Origin: Ornithoclostridium sp944380285
GTDB taxonomy: Bacteria > Bacillota > Clostridia > Christensenellales > UBA3700
Length of the DNA stretch: 64,000 nt
Assembly: GCA_963931165.1 (NCBI GenBank)
Contig: OZ006985.1
Coordinates: 1,751,258-1,815,257 of the forward strand
Reading direction: 5' to 3'
Part shown: one piece after another, positions 1 to 8,898 of the stretch
Numbering within the stretch: the stretch's first letter is position 1
How the letters are laid out: the number at the start of each line of letters is the position of its first letter
Notes under the pieces: generated by a model
Database searches by the model: none
What the model saw: only the letters and a program-made list of their open reading frames with translations
Told to the model about the DNA's origin: nothing
Made by a program: the position numbers and the translations under genes

Positions 1-296
1 TCGCAAACAGTGCGCGGTTTTTCATACTCGCTATTTTTGGTTTTCCCGGGGTACTCCCCTTCCCATGCGGCATTTTCTGTTCCGCGCTCGCTTTGCGGCG
101 CGATACAGATTACCGCTTTAATTTTGATGTAAGTTTTGTCAAGAGATGGTGTCAATTATTTTTATCTTTTTATTGTTTTGCACCGAAAAGACCGCGGAGA
201 GTGCGGCTTTGTCGCAACGAGTGTACTTGACCATGCAGGAGCAAGAAAAACGCAAACGCGACAACGATATGCGACGTTTGTCTTCGGTCTTTAACT
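1..296. other. Gene-free segment with repeat fragments
   Basis: I see no credible gene here. Short words recur in the other gene-free region at 10.6-11.6 kb: the stretch at about 70-84 (ending in TTCTGTTCCGC) matches 11118-11132, and TTTGTCAAGAGATGG at about 136-150 matches about 10984-10998. The order of the two words is reversed between the two sites, so this looks like a mosaic of dispersed intergenic repeats. The open frames overlapping it are uncharacteristic and antisense or out of frame to the aldolase. Confidence 0.5.
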
Positions 297-330
297 ACAA
301 AAAACGCGCCGCATGGTTGCGGCGCGTTTT
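297..330 (-). terminator. Rho-independent terminator of the aldolase gene
   Basis: A perfect 12-bp stem (301-312 with 319-330, core ACGCGCCGC) with a 6-nt loop. Read on the minus strand it is followed by a run of T, 15 nt beyond the aldolase stop codon. Confidence 0.85.
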
Positions 331-345
331 GTTTGCGCTTTGCGA

Positions 346-1293
346 TTACAGAACTTCGTTCGCTTTGCCGGCGCAGCCCAAAACCTCGGTCAGCTTGTGC
401 TTGACGATGGACTTGATGTTCGCCCTTGCGTCGCCCAGATATTGTCTGGGGTCGAAGTGGTCGGGATGCTCGACGAAGTGCTTGCGGATGCCCGCGGTGC
501 ACGCCATACGCAGGTCGGAGTCGATGTTGATCTTGCAGACAGCCATAGACGCCGCTTTGCGGAGCATATCTTCGGGGACGCCGATCGCGTCTTTGAGCGC
601 GCCGCCGTTCTCGTTGATGATCTTGACGAACTCTTGCGGAACGGAAGAAGCGCCGTGAAGGACGATCGGGAACCCGGGCAGCCTTCTGGAAACCTCTTCG
701 AGGATGTCGAAGCGGAGCTGCGGCTTGGTGCCCGGCTTGAACTTGTACGCGCCGTGAGAGGTGCCGATCGCGATCGCGAGGCTGTCGACGCCCGTCTTGG
801 AGACGAACTCTTCGACCTCTTCGGGTCTGGTGTAGGAGCTGTCCTCGGCTTTGACCTTGACGTCGTCCTCGACGCCTGCGAGTCTGCCGAGCTCGCCCTC
901 GACGACCACGCCGTGATCGTGAGCATACTCGACGACCTGACGGGTGAGCTTGATGTTCTCTTCAAAGGGGTGGTGAGAACCGTCGATCATGACGGAGTTG
1001 AAACCGCCGTCGATGCAGCTCTTGCACAGCTCGAAAGTGTCGCCGTGGTCGAGGTGCAGGCAGATGGGCAGGTGGCTGACTTCTTCGGCAGCCTCGACCA
1101 TCTTGCGCAGATAGACGGGGTTGGCGTACTTTCTCGCGCCGGAAGAGACTTGCAGGATGAGCGGGGCGTTCTCTTCGGTAGCCGCCTCGACGATGCCCTG
1201 AATGATCTCCATGTTGTTCACGTTGAACGCGCCGATGGCGTATCCGTTTTCGTAGGCCTTCTTGAACATCTTTTGAGTTGTAACAAGTGGCAT
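346..1293 (-). CDS. fba: Class II fructose-1,6-bisphosphate aldolase
   Basis: Zinc-dependent class II aldolase (315 aa) of glycolysis/gluconeogenesis; it cleaves fructose-1,6-bisphosphate to DHAP and glyceraldehyde-3-phosphate in the cytoplasm. Visible signatures are HLDHGD at about residues 80-85 (catalytic Asp and a zinc His), VEGELG at about 131-136, GTSHG around 177-181 and LHGAS further on, which supply zinc ligands and phosphate contacts. The start is the ATG at 1293, not an upstream in-frame codon, because GGAGG lies 8 nt before it. It has its own promoter and terminator, so it is probably monocistronic although it follows the aminopeptidase gene. Length is normal for the short Bacillota form. 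Family assignment is very secure. Confidence 0.96.
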   Translation of the reverse strand: MPLVTTQKMFKKAYENGYAIGAFNVNNMEIIQGIVEAATEENAPLILQVSSGARKYANPVYLRKMVEAAEEVSHLPICLHLDHGDTFELCKSCIDGGFNSVMIDGSHHPFEENIKLTRQVVEYAHDHGVVVEGELGRLAGVEDDVKVKAEDSSYTRPEEVEEFVSKTGVDSLAIAIGTSHGAYKFKPGTKPQLRFDILEEVSRRLPGFPIVLHGASSVPQEFVKIINENGGALKDAIGVPEDMLRKAASMAVCKINIDSDLRMACTAGIRKHFVEHPDHFDPRQYLGDARANIKSIVKHKLTEVLGCAGKANEVL

Positions 1294-1329
1294 AGTAGTA
1301 CCTCCAAAGGTCAATTTTATTTCATTGAT

Positions 1330-1358
1330 ATCATATCACATTGTCACGACTTTGACAA
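1330..1358 (-). promoter_or_regulatory. Sigma-A-type promoter of fba
   Basis: On the minus strand: TTGTCA (1358-1353), 17-nt spacer, TATGAT (1335-1330). It lies between the aminopeptidase stop and the aldolase start and leaves a leader of about 30 nt with a GGAGG site. Confidence 0.75.
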
Positions 1359-1391
1359 TGTTTTGGGCGCAATAACTCAAAAATTGCTCCC

Positions 1392-2513
1392 CTATTCCCT
1401 TCCGAGCGCGTCCGGGTTGAGCCCTTTGAGCTCGTCCGAGACGAAAACCCCGTCCTTGCGAACGAGCACGTCGTCCATATAGATCTCGCCGCCGCCCTTG
1501 TCCGCGCTCATGTCCAGCACGAGGTCCCAATGGATCGCCGAATCGTTGCCGTTGGGCGCCTCTTCGTAGCAGCTGCCCGGCGTGAAGTGGATGGAGCCGG
1601 CGATCTTTTCGTCAAACAATATGTCGCCCATCGCGTCGTGAATGAACGGATTGACCCCGAACGAAAACTCGCCGACATAGCGCGCCCCCTCGTCGGTGTC
1701 AAAGACGCGGTTGACCGCCTCGCTGTCGTTTGCGGTGGCTTCGACGATCTTGCCGTCCTTGAAGACAAGAGAGATGTTCTCAAACTTCTTGCCGTTGTAC
1801 TTGCTGGGGACGTTGTAGGTGATCCTGCCGTTGACCGAATCGCGCACGGGCGCGGTGTAGACCTCGCCGTCGGGGATGTTGCGCCTTCCGCTGCACTTGA
1901 CCGCAGGGATGCCCTTGATCGAAAAGGTGAGATCGGTGCCCGGCGCGACAAGGCGCACCTTGTCCGTCCTGTTCATCAGCTCGACGAGCGGCGTCATCGC
2001 CTCGTCCATCTTGCGGTAGTCGAGATTGCACACCTTGAAGTAGAAGTCCTCGAACGCGGCGGTGCTCATGCCCGACATCGCGCTCATGCCCTGAGTCGGC
2101 CAGCGGAGCACGACCCACTTTGTCTTGGCGACCCTGCGCTCGTGGTGCACGGGGTGGCTGTAATATCTGTTGTACGCGCTCATGCGCGCGTGGTCGACGT
2201 CGCTCGTCTCGAACGCGTTTTCGCCGCCGCGCACGCCGATGTAGCATTGCATAGCGTCCATCTTGGGCGCGTCGAACGCGCACATGCGCCTCGCAAGCTC
2301 CTCGTCCATGCCCATCATCACGGCGCGCTGAACGCGGTTGTCGATGACGTTGACGAACGGATATCCGCCCGCCGCGTAGACCTCTTCGACGAGCGCGGTC
2401 ACAAACGACGCGTCCACGCCGATTGCGTCAATCCATACGTTTTCGCCCTTTTGCACCTCGCAGGAATAGTTGACGAGGTTTTTTGCAAGCTGTCTCTCTC
2501 TGGGATCTGTCAT
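1392..2513 (-). CDS. M29-family aminopeptidase (AmpS/PepS type)
   Basis: Cytoplasmic metallo-aminopeptidase of peptidase family M29 (373 aa, usual length 370-410). The family's dinuclear metal site is recognisable: GEVYTAPVRDSVNG in the middle, GEFSFGVNP, and GSIHFTPG followed by NGNDSAIHWDLV near the C-terminus, which supply the Glu, His and Asp ligands. The N-terminus (RQLAKNLVNYSCEVQKGE) is also typical. It is the last gene of a ychF-argS-M29 run; its ATG at 2513 sits one base beyond the argS stop codon, so translation is probably coupled. Likely role is general peptide turnover. No export signal is seen. Confidence 0.9.
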   Translation of the reverse strand: MTDPRERQLAKNLVNYSCEVQKGENVWIDAIGVDASFVTALVEEVYAAGGYPFVNVIDNRVQRAVMMGMDEELARRMCAFDAPKMDAMQCYIGVRGGENAFETSDVDHARMSAYNRYYSHPVHHERRVAKTKWVVLRWPTQGMSAMSGMSTAAFEDFYFKVCNLDYRKMDEAMTPLVELMNRTDKVRLVAPGTDLTFSIKGIPAVKCSGRRNIPDGEVYTAPVRDSVNGRITYNVPSKYNGKKFENISLVFKDGKIVEATANDSEAVNRVFDTDEGARYVGEFSFGVNPFIHDAMGDILFDEKIAGSIHFTPGSCYEEAPNGNDSAIHWDLVLDMSADKGGGEIYMDDVLVRKDGVFVSDELKGLNPDALGRE

Positions 2514-2514
2514 A

Positions 2515-4203
2515 TTACATCCTCTCCGGGGTCTTGACCCCGAGCAATTTAAGTCCGTTGCGAAGCACGGTCATCGTCGCCGCGACAAGCGACAGCCGCG
2601 CATTTTTGACCGCCGGCTCCGCCCCTGCGATATTATGCCCCAAATAGAACTTGTTGAACGCCTGAGCGACCGCCATGACCTGACGCGCGACTACGCTCGG
2701 CTCATACTTTTCCGCCGCCTGCTCCACTGCCTCGGGAAAGTCGCCGAGCGCGGTCACGAGCGCGCGTCCCTCTTCGTCGGCAATGCCGGAGAGATCCTCT
2801 TCGTCGCCCTCGCGCGCGACCTTTTGCATCAACGACGCGCAGCGCGCATAGGTGTATTGCACATACGGACCCGTCTCGCCGTCGAAGTTGAGCACTTTGT
2901 CGTAGCTGAAAGTGATGTCCTTGATGCGCCCGTTGTAGAGCATCGCAAAGGTCACCGCACCCACGCCGACCGCCTCTGCGGTCGCCTCTTTGTCCGCAAG
3001 GTCGGGGCTTTTCGCCTCGATCGTCTCCAATGCCTTGGACACCGCGGTGTTGAGCACGTCTTCAAGGAAGACGACGTGCCCGCTGCGCGTGGACAGCGCG
3101 CCGTCTTCGAGCGACACCATGCCGTGCGCGACGTGTACCATGTCGTCCGCCCACGGCTTGCCCATCATCCTCAGCACCTCGAACAATTGCTTGAAGTGCA
3201 AGTCCTGCTGATAGGCGACGACATAGAGGCACTTGGCAAAGTCGTACGTCTTTTTGCGATAGACCGCCGCCGCAAGGTCGCGCGTCGCGTACAGCGTCGC
3301 GCCGTCGCTGCGCACCAAAAGGCAGGGCGGATACTTATCCTTGGGGAAGCGGACGACCTGAGCGCCGTCGCTCTCTTCGAGCAAGCCCTTGGCTTTGAGC
3401 TCGTCGAGCACGGGCTGCATCTTGTCGTTGTAGAAGCTCTCGCCGGCGTAGGAATCAAAGGTCACGCCGAGACGGTCGTAGACCCTGCCGACCTCTTTCA
3501 TCGTGATGTCTTTGAACCACTTGAACAGACCGAGAGCCTCGTTGTCGCCGTCCTCGATCTTCTTGAACCACGCCCTCGCCTCGTCTTCGAGTTCGGGGCA
3601 TTTTTCCGCCTCTGTGTGGAATTTGACATATATATCGAGAAGTCCGCGCACACCTTTTTGCTCGATCTCCCCGCGGTCGCCCCACTTCTTGAACGCGACG
3701 ATAAGTTTGCCGAATTGAGTGCCCCAATCGCCCAAATGATTGATGCCGACGACGTTGTACCCGAGCGCGCGGTAGATGCGGTAGAGCGCCGCGCCGATCG
3801 ACGTGTTGAGCATATGCCCCATGTGGAAGGGCTTGGCGATGTTGACGGAAGAATAGTCGATGCAAATGGTCTTGCCCGCGCCATTTTCGCCGCCGCCGTA
3901 TGCGTCGCCCTCGCCGAGCACGCGCTCGATGACGTCCGCCGCGACCGTCTTTTTGTCAAGCGTAAAGTTGACATACGGTCCGACCGCCTCCGCCTTTTCG
4001 AGGAAGTTGTAGCCGCCTATCCTCGACACGATGTCCTTTGCAAGCTCCGCCGGGCTCTTGCCGAACCTGCCGGCGAACTTGAAGCACGGCAGACACCAAT
4101 CGCCCATCGACGGATCCTTGGGGCGCGTCATCTGCGCCTCGACCTCTTCGCTGTCGACATATTGAAGTATCACCGTGTCCGCAAGCAATCTCTTGAAATC
4201 CAT
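2515..4203 (-). CDS. argS: Arginyl-tRNA synthetase
   Basis: Class I aminoacyl-tRNA synthetase that charges tRNA-Arg (562 aa). Evidence: the HIGH-class motif appears as HMGH within AKPFHMGHMLNTS, followed by GINHLGDWGTQFGKLI. The STRSGHVVFLEDVL segment replaces the KMSKS loop as in other ArgRS. The DALR-type anticodon-binding domain occupies the C-terminal part (QYTYARCASL, KLLGVKTPERM end). I chose the ATG at 4203 because GAGGTGG lies 4 nt upstream; a GTG two codons earlier would fall inside that site. The ychF stop is 8 nt upstream, so the two genes are co-transcribed. No T-box leader is seen, consistent with an internal operon position. Confidence 0.96.
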   Translation of the reverse strand: MDFKRLLADTVILQYVDSEEVEAQMTRPKDPSMGDWCLPCFKFAGRFGKSPAELAKDIVSRIGGYNFLEKAEAVGPYVNFTLDKKTVAADVIERVLGEGDAYGGGENGAGKTICIDYSSVNIAKPFHMGHMLNTSIGAALYRIYRALGYNVVGINHLGDWGTQFGKLIVAFKKWGDRGEIEQKGVRGLLDIYVKFHTEAEKCPELEDEARAWFKKIEDGDNEALGLFKWFKDITMKEVGRVYDRLGVTFDSYAGESFYNDKMQPVLDELKAKGLLEESDGAQVVRFPKDKYPPCLLVRSDGATLYATRDLAAAVYRKKTYDFAKCLYVVAYQQDLHFKQLFEVLRMMGKPWADDMVHVAHGMVSLEDGALSTRSGHVVFLEDVLNTAVSKALETIEAKSPDLADKEATAEAVGVGAVTFAMLYNGRIKDITFSYDKVLNFDGETGPYVQYTYARCASLMQKVAREGDEEDLSGIADEEGRALVTALGDFPEAVEQAAEKYEPSVVARQVMAVAQAFNKFYLGHNIAGAEPAVKNARLSLVAATMTVLRNGLKLLGVKTPERM

Positions 4204-4210
4204 ATCCACC

Positions 4211-5302
4211 TCACACGTTGAATCTGAACAGCACGACGTCGCCGTCCTGCATCACATAATCTTTGCCTTCGCTGCGCACCTTGCCCTTCTCTTTTGCGGC
4301 GGTGTACGAGCCGCATTCGAGCAATGTACGCCAATCGACGACCTCGGCGCGGATGAAGCCCTTTTCGAAGTCGCTGTGGATCTTGCCCGCCGCCTGAGGC
4401 GCCTTGGTACCCTTTTTGATCGTCCATGCGCGCGTCTCCTTTTCGCCGGCGGTCAGATAGCTGATCAAGCCGAGCAAGCTGTAACACGCTGTGACGAGTT
4501 GGTCGAGACCGCTCTTTTCGATGCCCAGCTCCTCGCGGAACAGCGCCCGATCGTCCGGGCTCATCGACGCGAGATCTTCCTCTATCTTTGCGCACAGCAC
4601 GATGACCTCGCTGCCGTGCTCGGACGCGTACTTTTTGACTGCCTTGACATAGTCGTTGTCGGGCGCGCCGATCTCGTCCTCGGCGATGTTGGCGGCGAAG
4701 ACGACGGGCTTTGCGGTCAGCAAAAACATGTCGTCGACGATCGCCTGCTCCTCCTCGTCAAAGGTCATGTTGCGCACCGGGCAGCCCTCTTCCAGCTTTT
4801 TGCCTATCTCCTCGACGAAGTCCGCCTCGGCGGCGAGCTTTTTGTCGCCGCCCTTGGCGCTGTTGCGCACCCTCGCGAGCCGCTTTTGCACCGTCTCCAT
4901 GTCGGCGAAGATCAATTCGTATTCGATCGTCTCGATGTCGCGGAGAGGATCGACCGACCCGTCGACGTGAGTGATGTTGTCGTCGTCAAAACAGCGGACG
5001 ACGTGTACGATCGCGTCCACCTCGCGGATATGCGACAAGAACTTGTTGCCCAAGCCCTCGCCGTGCGACGCGCCGTTGACCAGCCCTGCTATGTCGACGA
5101 ACTCGAGCGTCGTCGGCGTGACCTTTTTGGAATCGTAAAGCGCGGCGAGCTTGTCCAGCCTCTCGTCGGGAACGGCGACAACGCCCACATTGGGCTCTAT
5201 CGTGCAAAAGGGATAGTTGGCGCTCTCTGCGCCGGCTTGCGTGATCGCGTTGAACAGGGTGCTCTTGCCCACGTTGGGCAGACCCACTACTCCGAGTTTC
5301 AT
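4211..5302 (-). CDS. ychF: Ribosome-binding ATPase YchF (Obg family)
   Basis: Obg-family P-loop NTPase that prefers ATP and associates with ribosomes (363 aa, the standard length). Walker A is GLPNVGKST at residues 7-15; DIAGLVNGASHGEGLGNKFL is the switch II region. The C-terminal TGS domain is visible as TRAWTIKKGTKAPQAAGKIHSDFEKGF and ends in the usual VLFRFNV. The start has GGAGA upstream and its own promoter 42 nt before. First gene of the ychF-argS-aminopeptidase unit. Confidence 0.96.
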   Translation of the reverse strand: MKLGVVGLPNVGKSTLFNAITQAGAESANYPFCTIEPNVGVVAVPDERLDKLAALYDSKKVTPTTLEFVDIAGLVNGASHGEGLGNKFLSHIREVDAIVHVVRCFDDDNITHVDGSVDPLRDIETIEYELIFADMETVQKRLARVRNSAKGGDKKLAAEADFVEEIGKKLEEGCPVRNMTFDEEEQAIVDDMFLLTAKPVVFAANIAEDEIGAPDNDYVKAVKKYASEHGSEVIVLCAKIEEDLASMSPDDRALFREELGIEKSGLDQLVTACYSLLGLISYLTAGEKETRAWTIKKGTKAPQAAGKIHSDFEKGFIRAEVVDWRTLLECGSYTAAKEKGKVRSEGKDYVMQDGDVVLFRFNV

Positions 5303-5343
5303 TGATATCTCCTTGACGCGGCGATGCGCCGCTCTTTGCGTCC

Positions 5344-5373
5344 ATTATAGCACACGCGCGCACGACTTTACAA
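5344..5373 (-). promoter_or_regulatory. Promoter of the ychF-argS operon
   Basis: Minus strand: TTGTAA, 18-nt spacer, perfect TATAAT, ending 42 nt upstream of the ychF ATG. The rest of the 377-bp gap (5303-5679) is AT-rich and otherwise holds only the divergent promoter of the lipoprotein gene. Confidence 0.7.
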
Positions 5374-5610
5374 CAATTACGCATAGCGCACACGCAAATA
5401 TTGCCCGCGCAAGCGTATATTTTTTGCCTTATCGAAAATTTTACATTTCCGTCTCAAATCCCTCTTTTTCTTTACTTTTGCGTGGAAAAATTTTACTTTG
5501 ATTTTACATTTCGCGCACCATTGGGAATAAATTATAATTTTATGTTCTTAAAAATCGCAGCTTATCGGACGGTTTGTTAAATAACAGACAACTCAATCAA
5601 ACAAAAACGT

Positions 5611-5640
5611 TTGACCGCGCGCGCCGATATGCCTTATAAT
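5611..5640 (+). promoter_or_regulatory. Promoter of the 5.7-kb lipoprotein gene
   Basis: Plus strand TTGACC, 18-nt spacer, TATAAT at 5635-5640. Transcription would start about 33 nt before the ATG at 5680, leaving room for the AAAGGAGG site. Confidence 0.75.
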
Positions 5641-5679
5641 GAAACCGACGTCGGAACGCGGCGTCACAAAGGAGGCATT

Positions 5680-6756
5680 ATGACAAAAAACAGAAAATTT
5701 CTTGCGCTCGCCGCACAGATCGTTGCGGTGCTCGCGATACTCGTGACCCTCTCGCTCTGTTTCGTCGGCTGCAACGGCGACGTTGACCCCGACGCTCCCC
5801 CCGTCGACTTCAACCGCGACGACCTCGGCAGAGTGCCCGAGGAGGCTTCGATCCAAGGCGTGACCGCGATCGACAGCGCTCAGGTCACAGCGACCTCGGC
5901 GGAACTCTCGACCGACGAAGCGGTCAAGGCGACAGCGGCATATCTGTTCAATCTCGCCAACGCCAACCTCGAAAAGGTGGAATATTACGCCAACTATGCG
6001 GTCGGCGGCGGCACCGCGAATGTCACCAACCTCAATATGGCGGGCGACATGAAGGTGCGCGAAGTCCGCATCAAGGACGGCGCGGCGATGTATATGGTCA
6101 CGCTGGGACGCGTCACCAACGGATATTTGACCGGCAACAGTTCTAAGCCCGTAAGCTTTATTATCGGCATTTGCCGAGGCATCCTCGATTACGGCAACCG
6201 CAAATATACACCGGACGGCAAGACGATGTACGTCCAGGAAGGCGACTCGGGCTGTTTGGACGAGACGTCCGTCGCCAACTTCTTTACGGACAAACCCTAC
6301 ATCAATTGGGACAAGTGCGGCAAGGTGGAGTCGGAGTCGATCGAAGACTTCATGAAGAACGAATACTACCGCAACCACTACTTTGAGACCAACAGCAGTC
6401 TCATCAACGCGAAAAACCTCGTCAGTGCGTCCGTCGTCCGCGACGATGAGCTCGACTGCTACAACATCGAGATGACCGTCGACGTCAACAGCGACGCGCT
6501 CGAACTCGCTACCGAATCCACCCGAGAGTCGGCAGGCAGCGACGACATCGTCTTCGCCTATCAGACGATCAAATGCCAAGTTTGGGATTGCGGTCTCTTC
6601 CGCACCTACGAGACTGCCGACAGCTGGGAAGGTTCGATGGGTCCCGGCGGCATGCTTAAAGGCTCCACCTCGAACGAGTGGACAAAGTACTTCACCTACA
6701 ACAAGGCTAACGCTCCCGGACTTCAGATCCCGACCGATATGACTTGGTACAAGTGA
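5680..6756 (+). CDS. Predicted lipoprotein, function unknown
   Basis: 358-aa exported protein. The N-terminus MTKNRKF is followed by a hydrophobic segment and the lipobox-like CFVGC, so Cys is predicted to be lipidated and the mature protein tethered to the outer face of the membrane. GGAGG lies 4 nt before the chosen ATG. The mature part is polar, rich in Asp/Tyr/Asn and beta-prone. No catalytic motif is recognised. It resembles the lipoprotein at 9648-10553 in layout and in a few segments (for example YNIEMTVDVNSDALELAT against YYCTMTLDCSEEMMNTVH), so the two may be diverged paralogues. It is monocistronic, with its own promoter and terminator. It could be a substrate-binding or envelope-maintenance protein; this is not decidable here. 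Confidence 0.8.
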   Translation: MTKNRKFLALAAQIVAVLAILVTLSLCFVGCNGDVDPDAPPVDFNRDDLGRVPEEASIQGVTAIDSAQVTATSAELSTDEAVKATAAYLFNLANANLEKVEYYANYAVGGGTANVTNLNMAGDMKVREVRIKDGAAMYMVTLGRVTNGYLTGNSSKPVSFIIGICRGILDYGNRKYTPDGKTMYVQEGDSGCLDETSVANFFTDKPYINWDKCGKVESESIEDFMKNEYYRNHYFETNSSLINAKNLVSASVVRDDELDCYNIEMTVDVNSDALELATESTRESAGSDDIVFAYQTIKCQVWDCGLFRTYETADSWEGSMGPGGMLKGSTSNEWTKYFTYNKANAPGLQIPTDMTWYK

Positions 6757-6770
6757 GTCGACCGAAAATG

Positions 6771-6801
6771 ACGGCACGCCCTCGGGCGTGCCTCTTTTTT
6801 G
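6771..6801 (+). terminator. Rho-independent terminator after the lipoprotein gene
   Basis: Stem GGCACGCC / GGCGTGCC (6773-6792) with a CTCG loop, then TCTTTTTT. A 17-bp word TTTTTCGCGCGTTTATG is repeated just downstream (about 6804-6820 and 6864-6880). Confidence 0.9.
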
Positions 6802-6955
6802 CCTTTTTCGCGCGTTTATGTTTTGCGCCGATATTTACGCGATCCGGTCACGCAAGTTTTGACTTTTTCGCGCGTTTATGCCTTGGGTGCGCGCCTCTTC
6901 TTTTGCCGGTGCGTTCTGTCTTGTTATACTCTTTTTTGCGCGTCAGTCTCGCCAC

Positions 6956-7813
6956 TTATTTTTCGAACTTGGGGATGAAACTCTCGTCCGCGCTGTCCGC
7001 GGTCTGGACAAGGACGTTTTCAAAGCCCAGCTTTTCGGCGTGGGCGACGACCGCCTTGTATTCGAGCGGTTTGAGCTTGCGGTCTATCTCGGGGAATTTG
7101 TGCGCGTCTCCGTACGGCACATATTGGCTCATCAACGACAGATAGTCGTCTCTGTCGAGAATGTCTTTGAGGGCGTCCAAAACTCCGATGCTGTTGCGCA
7201 CATTTGACGGCAGCACGAGATGGCGCACCAGCACTCCCCTCTTCATCGCGCCGCCTTTGACGACCGTCGCGCCGACCTGCCGCTTCATCTCTTCGAGTGC
7301 GGCTGAGGCGACGGACGGATAGTCGGGCGCGTTGCTGTACCGCCTTGCGATCTCGGGGTCGAAATACTTGAAATCGGGCATATAGATGTCGATCAGCCCG
7401 TCCAAAAATCTCAATTGCTCCACGCTCTCGTAGCCGCCGCAGTTGAACACGGTCGGCACACCCGGGCGATATTCGGCGAGCGCCGCGGCGATGCCGGGAA
7501 TGTAGTGACTACCGGTGACGAACTCGATGTTGTCCGCGCCTTCGCCCTCGAGCCGCTTGACCGTCTCGATCAGCTCCTCATGCGAGATCTCATATCCCTC
7601 GCCTCGACTGAGCCTGAAATTTTGGCAATAGACGCAGCGCAGCGAACACCCGGCGAAAAAAATCGTGCCGCTCCCGCCGTGCGGAGCAAGCACCGGCTCT
7701 TCCCAAAAATGAAGCGCGGCGCGACCGATCTTCATCGTCTCGCCGACGCCGCAATATCCGTTCTGTCTCGCCCGATCAACGCCGCAGGCGCGCGGGCAAA
7801 GCGTACATTTCAT
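6956..7813 (-). CDS. PflX-type radical SAM protein (COG1313-like)
   Basis: 285-aa radical SAM enzyme. N-terminal CTLCPRACGVDR plus GYCGVGE is the Cys-rich signature of the PflX/COG1313 group. The radical SAM cluster motif CSLRCVYCQN (Cx3Cx2C) follows at about residues 55-64, with downstream SAM-binding elements (FNCGGYES). The family resembles pyruvate formate-lyase activating enzymes, but its substrate is not established. The ATG at 7813 overlaps the upstream phosphoesterase stop (ATGA), indicating translational coupling. No glycyl-radical enzyme is encoded nearby. An in-frame extension upstream was rejected because it lies inside the previous gene. Confidence 0.85.
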   Translation of the reverse strand: MKCTLCPRACGVDRARQNGYCGVGETMKIGRAALHFWEEPVLAPHGGSGTIFFAGCSLRCVYCQNFRLSRGEGYEISHEELIETVKRLEGEGADNIEFVTGSHYIPGIAAALAEYRPGVPTVFNCGGYESVEQLRFLDGLIDIYMPDFKYFDPEIARRYSNAPDYPSVASAALEEMKRQVGATVVKGGAMKRGVLVRHLVLPSNVRNSIGVLDALKDILDRDDYLSLMSQYVPYGDAHKFPEIDRKLKPLEYKAVVAHAEKLGFENVLVQTADSADESFIPKFEK

Positions 7814-8898
7814 TTCTGTTTGGGTTTGATGTCGTTGACGTAGCAATGCTCTGTCGTGACGGTGCCGTCCGACGCGACGCGCAGCACCGTGCCGCCGTTC
7901 ATCATGCCGTCGTCCTGCCAATAGCAGCGGTCGCCGGTCTTGAGCGCATAGGTCAGGCGCACGCCTTGATATACGACCGAAGAGTCGTTGATGTGGTCGT
8001 GCCCGCAGACGACGTCATGCGTGCTGCCCTCCGCCTTGATGACGTCGAAAAAGCCGCTGTCGACGGGCGCGCAATTGACGCGCTCGTTGTTGACGCCGAA
8101 GCCCATCTCCGGCGAAAACCCGCTCTTGCGATACTCCTCGTACGCCGTCTTGAATTGCGGCAGAGGTATGTGCATGAACACCGTCGAGGTCGGCTTGACT
8201 CCGCCGTTTTCGGCGGCGATGCCGTGCAGATGCCAGCGGTACCAGCCGATCTGAGCCGGCTGTACGAAGTCGTACTTGGTCTTGTCGAGTTCGGGATAGT
8301 AGCGGTAGGAATGGGAATCGATCATAAACAGCGTATGAACGACCTTGCCGTCCTCCTTGATGTTGATGACGTAGTTGCCCACGCCGCCGATATTGCCCGG
8401 TCCCTTCGAAAAAACGCAATTGCGCGAGAGAATGAACTTGTCCGCGATCCAATCGAGGTCGCAATTGCCCTCGGCGTCGTGGTTGCCGAACACGGGCGCC
8501 CACGGCACGCGATAGCCGTCCATATGCATGATGAAGCGCATCACCGAACGCCTCGTGAACGGCAGCGCCCAGACGATGTCGCCGGTGATCGTGATGAGGT
8601 CGGGATGCACCCTTTTGACCAGCTCGTCCATCGTCGCATAGGTGAATTCCGCCTTGCCGATGTCGAGGATGTCGTTGAATTGTACGTCGGTGAAATTGAG
8701 GATGACGAAGTCGCGCCCGCTCTCCTTGTCGAGAGTGACGATCTTGCGCTCGTCGTGCGGCGTCGCGAGAGTCCAATATTCGGTGCTCTTCTTGCCCTTG
8801 AACGTGGACTTTTCGATGATCAGCCAAAGACAGACCGCGACGACCGCGACCGCCACGGCAATGCAGACAGCAAATGCGACGATCGTGCCGGGACCCAT
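7810..8898 (-). CDS. Membrane-anchored calcineurin-like metallophosphoesterase
   Basis: 362 aa. Residues about 6-28 form one strongly hydrophobic helix, so the enzyme is probably an N-terminally anchored, outward-facing phosphoesterase. The dinuclear metal motifs are in order: FTDVQFND (usual DxH present as DxQ, as in Dcr2-like members), GDIVW, GNHD, HIPLPQ and GHDHIND. The substrate is unknown (phosphomonoester or phosphodiester). The ATG at 8898 shares one base with the TGA of the tetR gene upstream and is preceded by GGAGG. A TTG codon just before it is too close to the ribosome site. Confidence 0.87.
   Translation of the reverse strand: MGPGTIVAFAVCIAVAVAVVAVCLWLIIEKSTFKGKKSTEYWTLATPHDERKIVTLDKESGRDFVILNFTDVQFNDILDIGKAEFTYATMDELVKRVHPDLITITGDIVWALPFTRRSVMRFIMHMDGYRVPWAPVFGNHDAEGNCDLDWIADKFILSRNCVFSKGPGNIGGVGNYVINIKEDGKVVHTLFMIDSHSYRYYPELDKTKYDFVQPAQIGWYRWHLHGIAAENGGVKPTSTVFMHIPLPQFKTAYEEYRKSGFSPEMGFGVNNERVNCAPVDSGFFDVIKAEGSTHDVVCGHDHINDSSVVYQGVRLTYALKTGDRCYWQDDGMMNGGTVLRVASDGTVTTEHCYVNDIKPKQK

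Noticed and set aside
313..1482. A 389-codon plus-strand open frame over the aldolase gene
   Set aside because: Antisense to fba, whose motifs, ribosome site, promoter and terminator are all clear.
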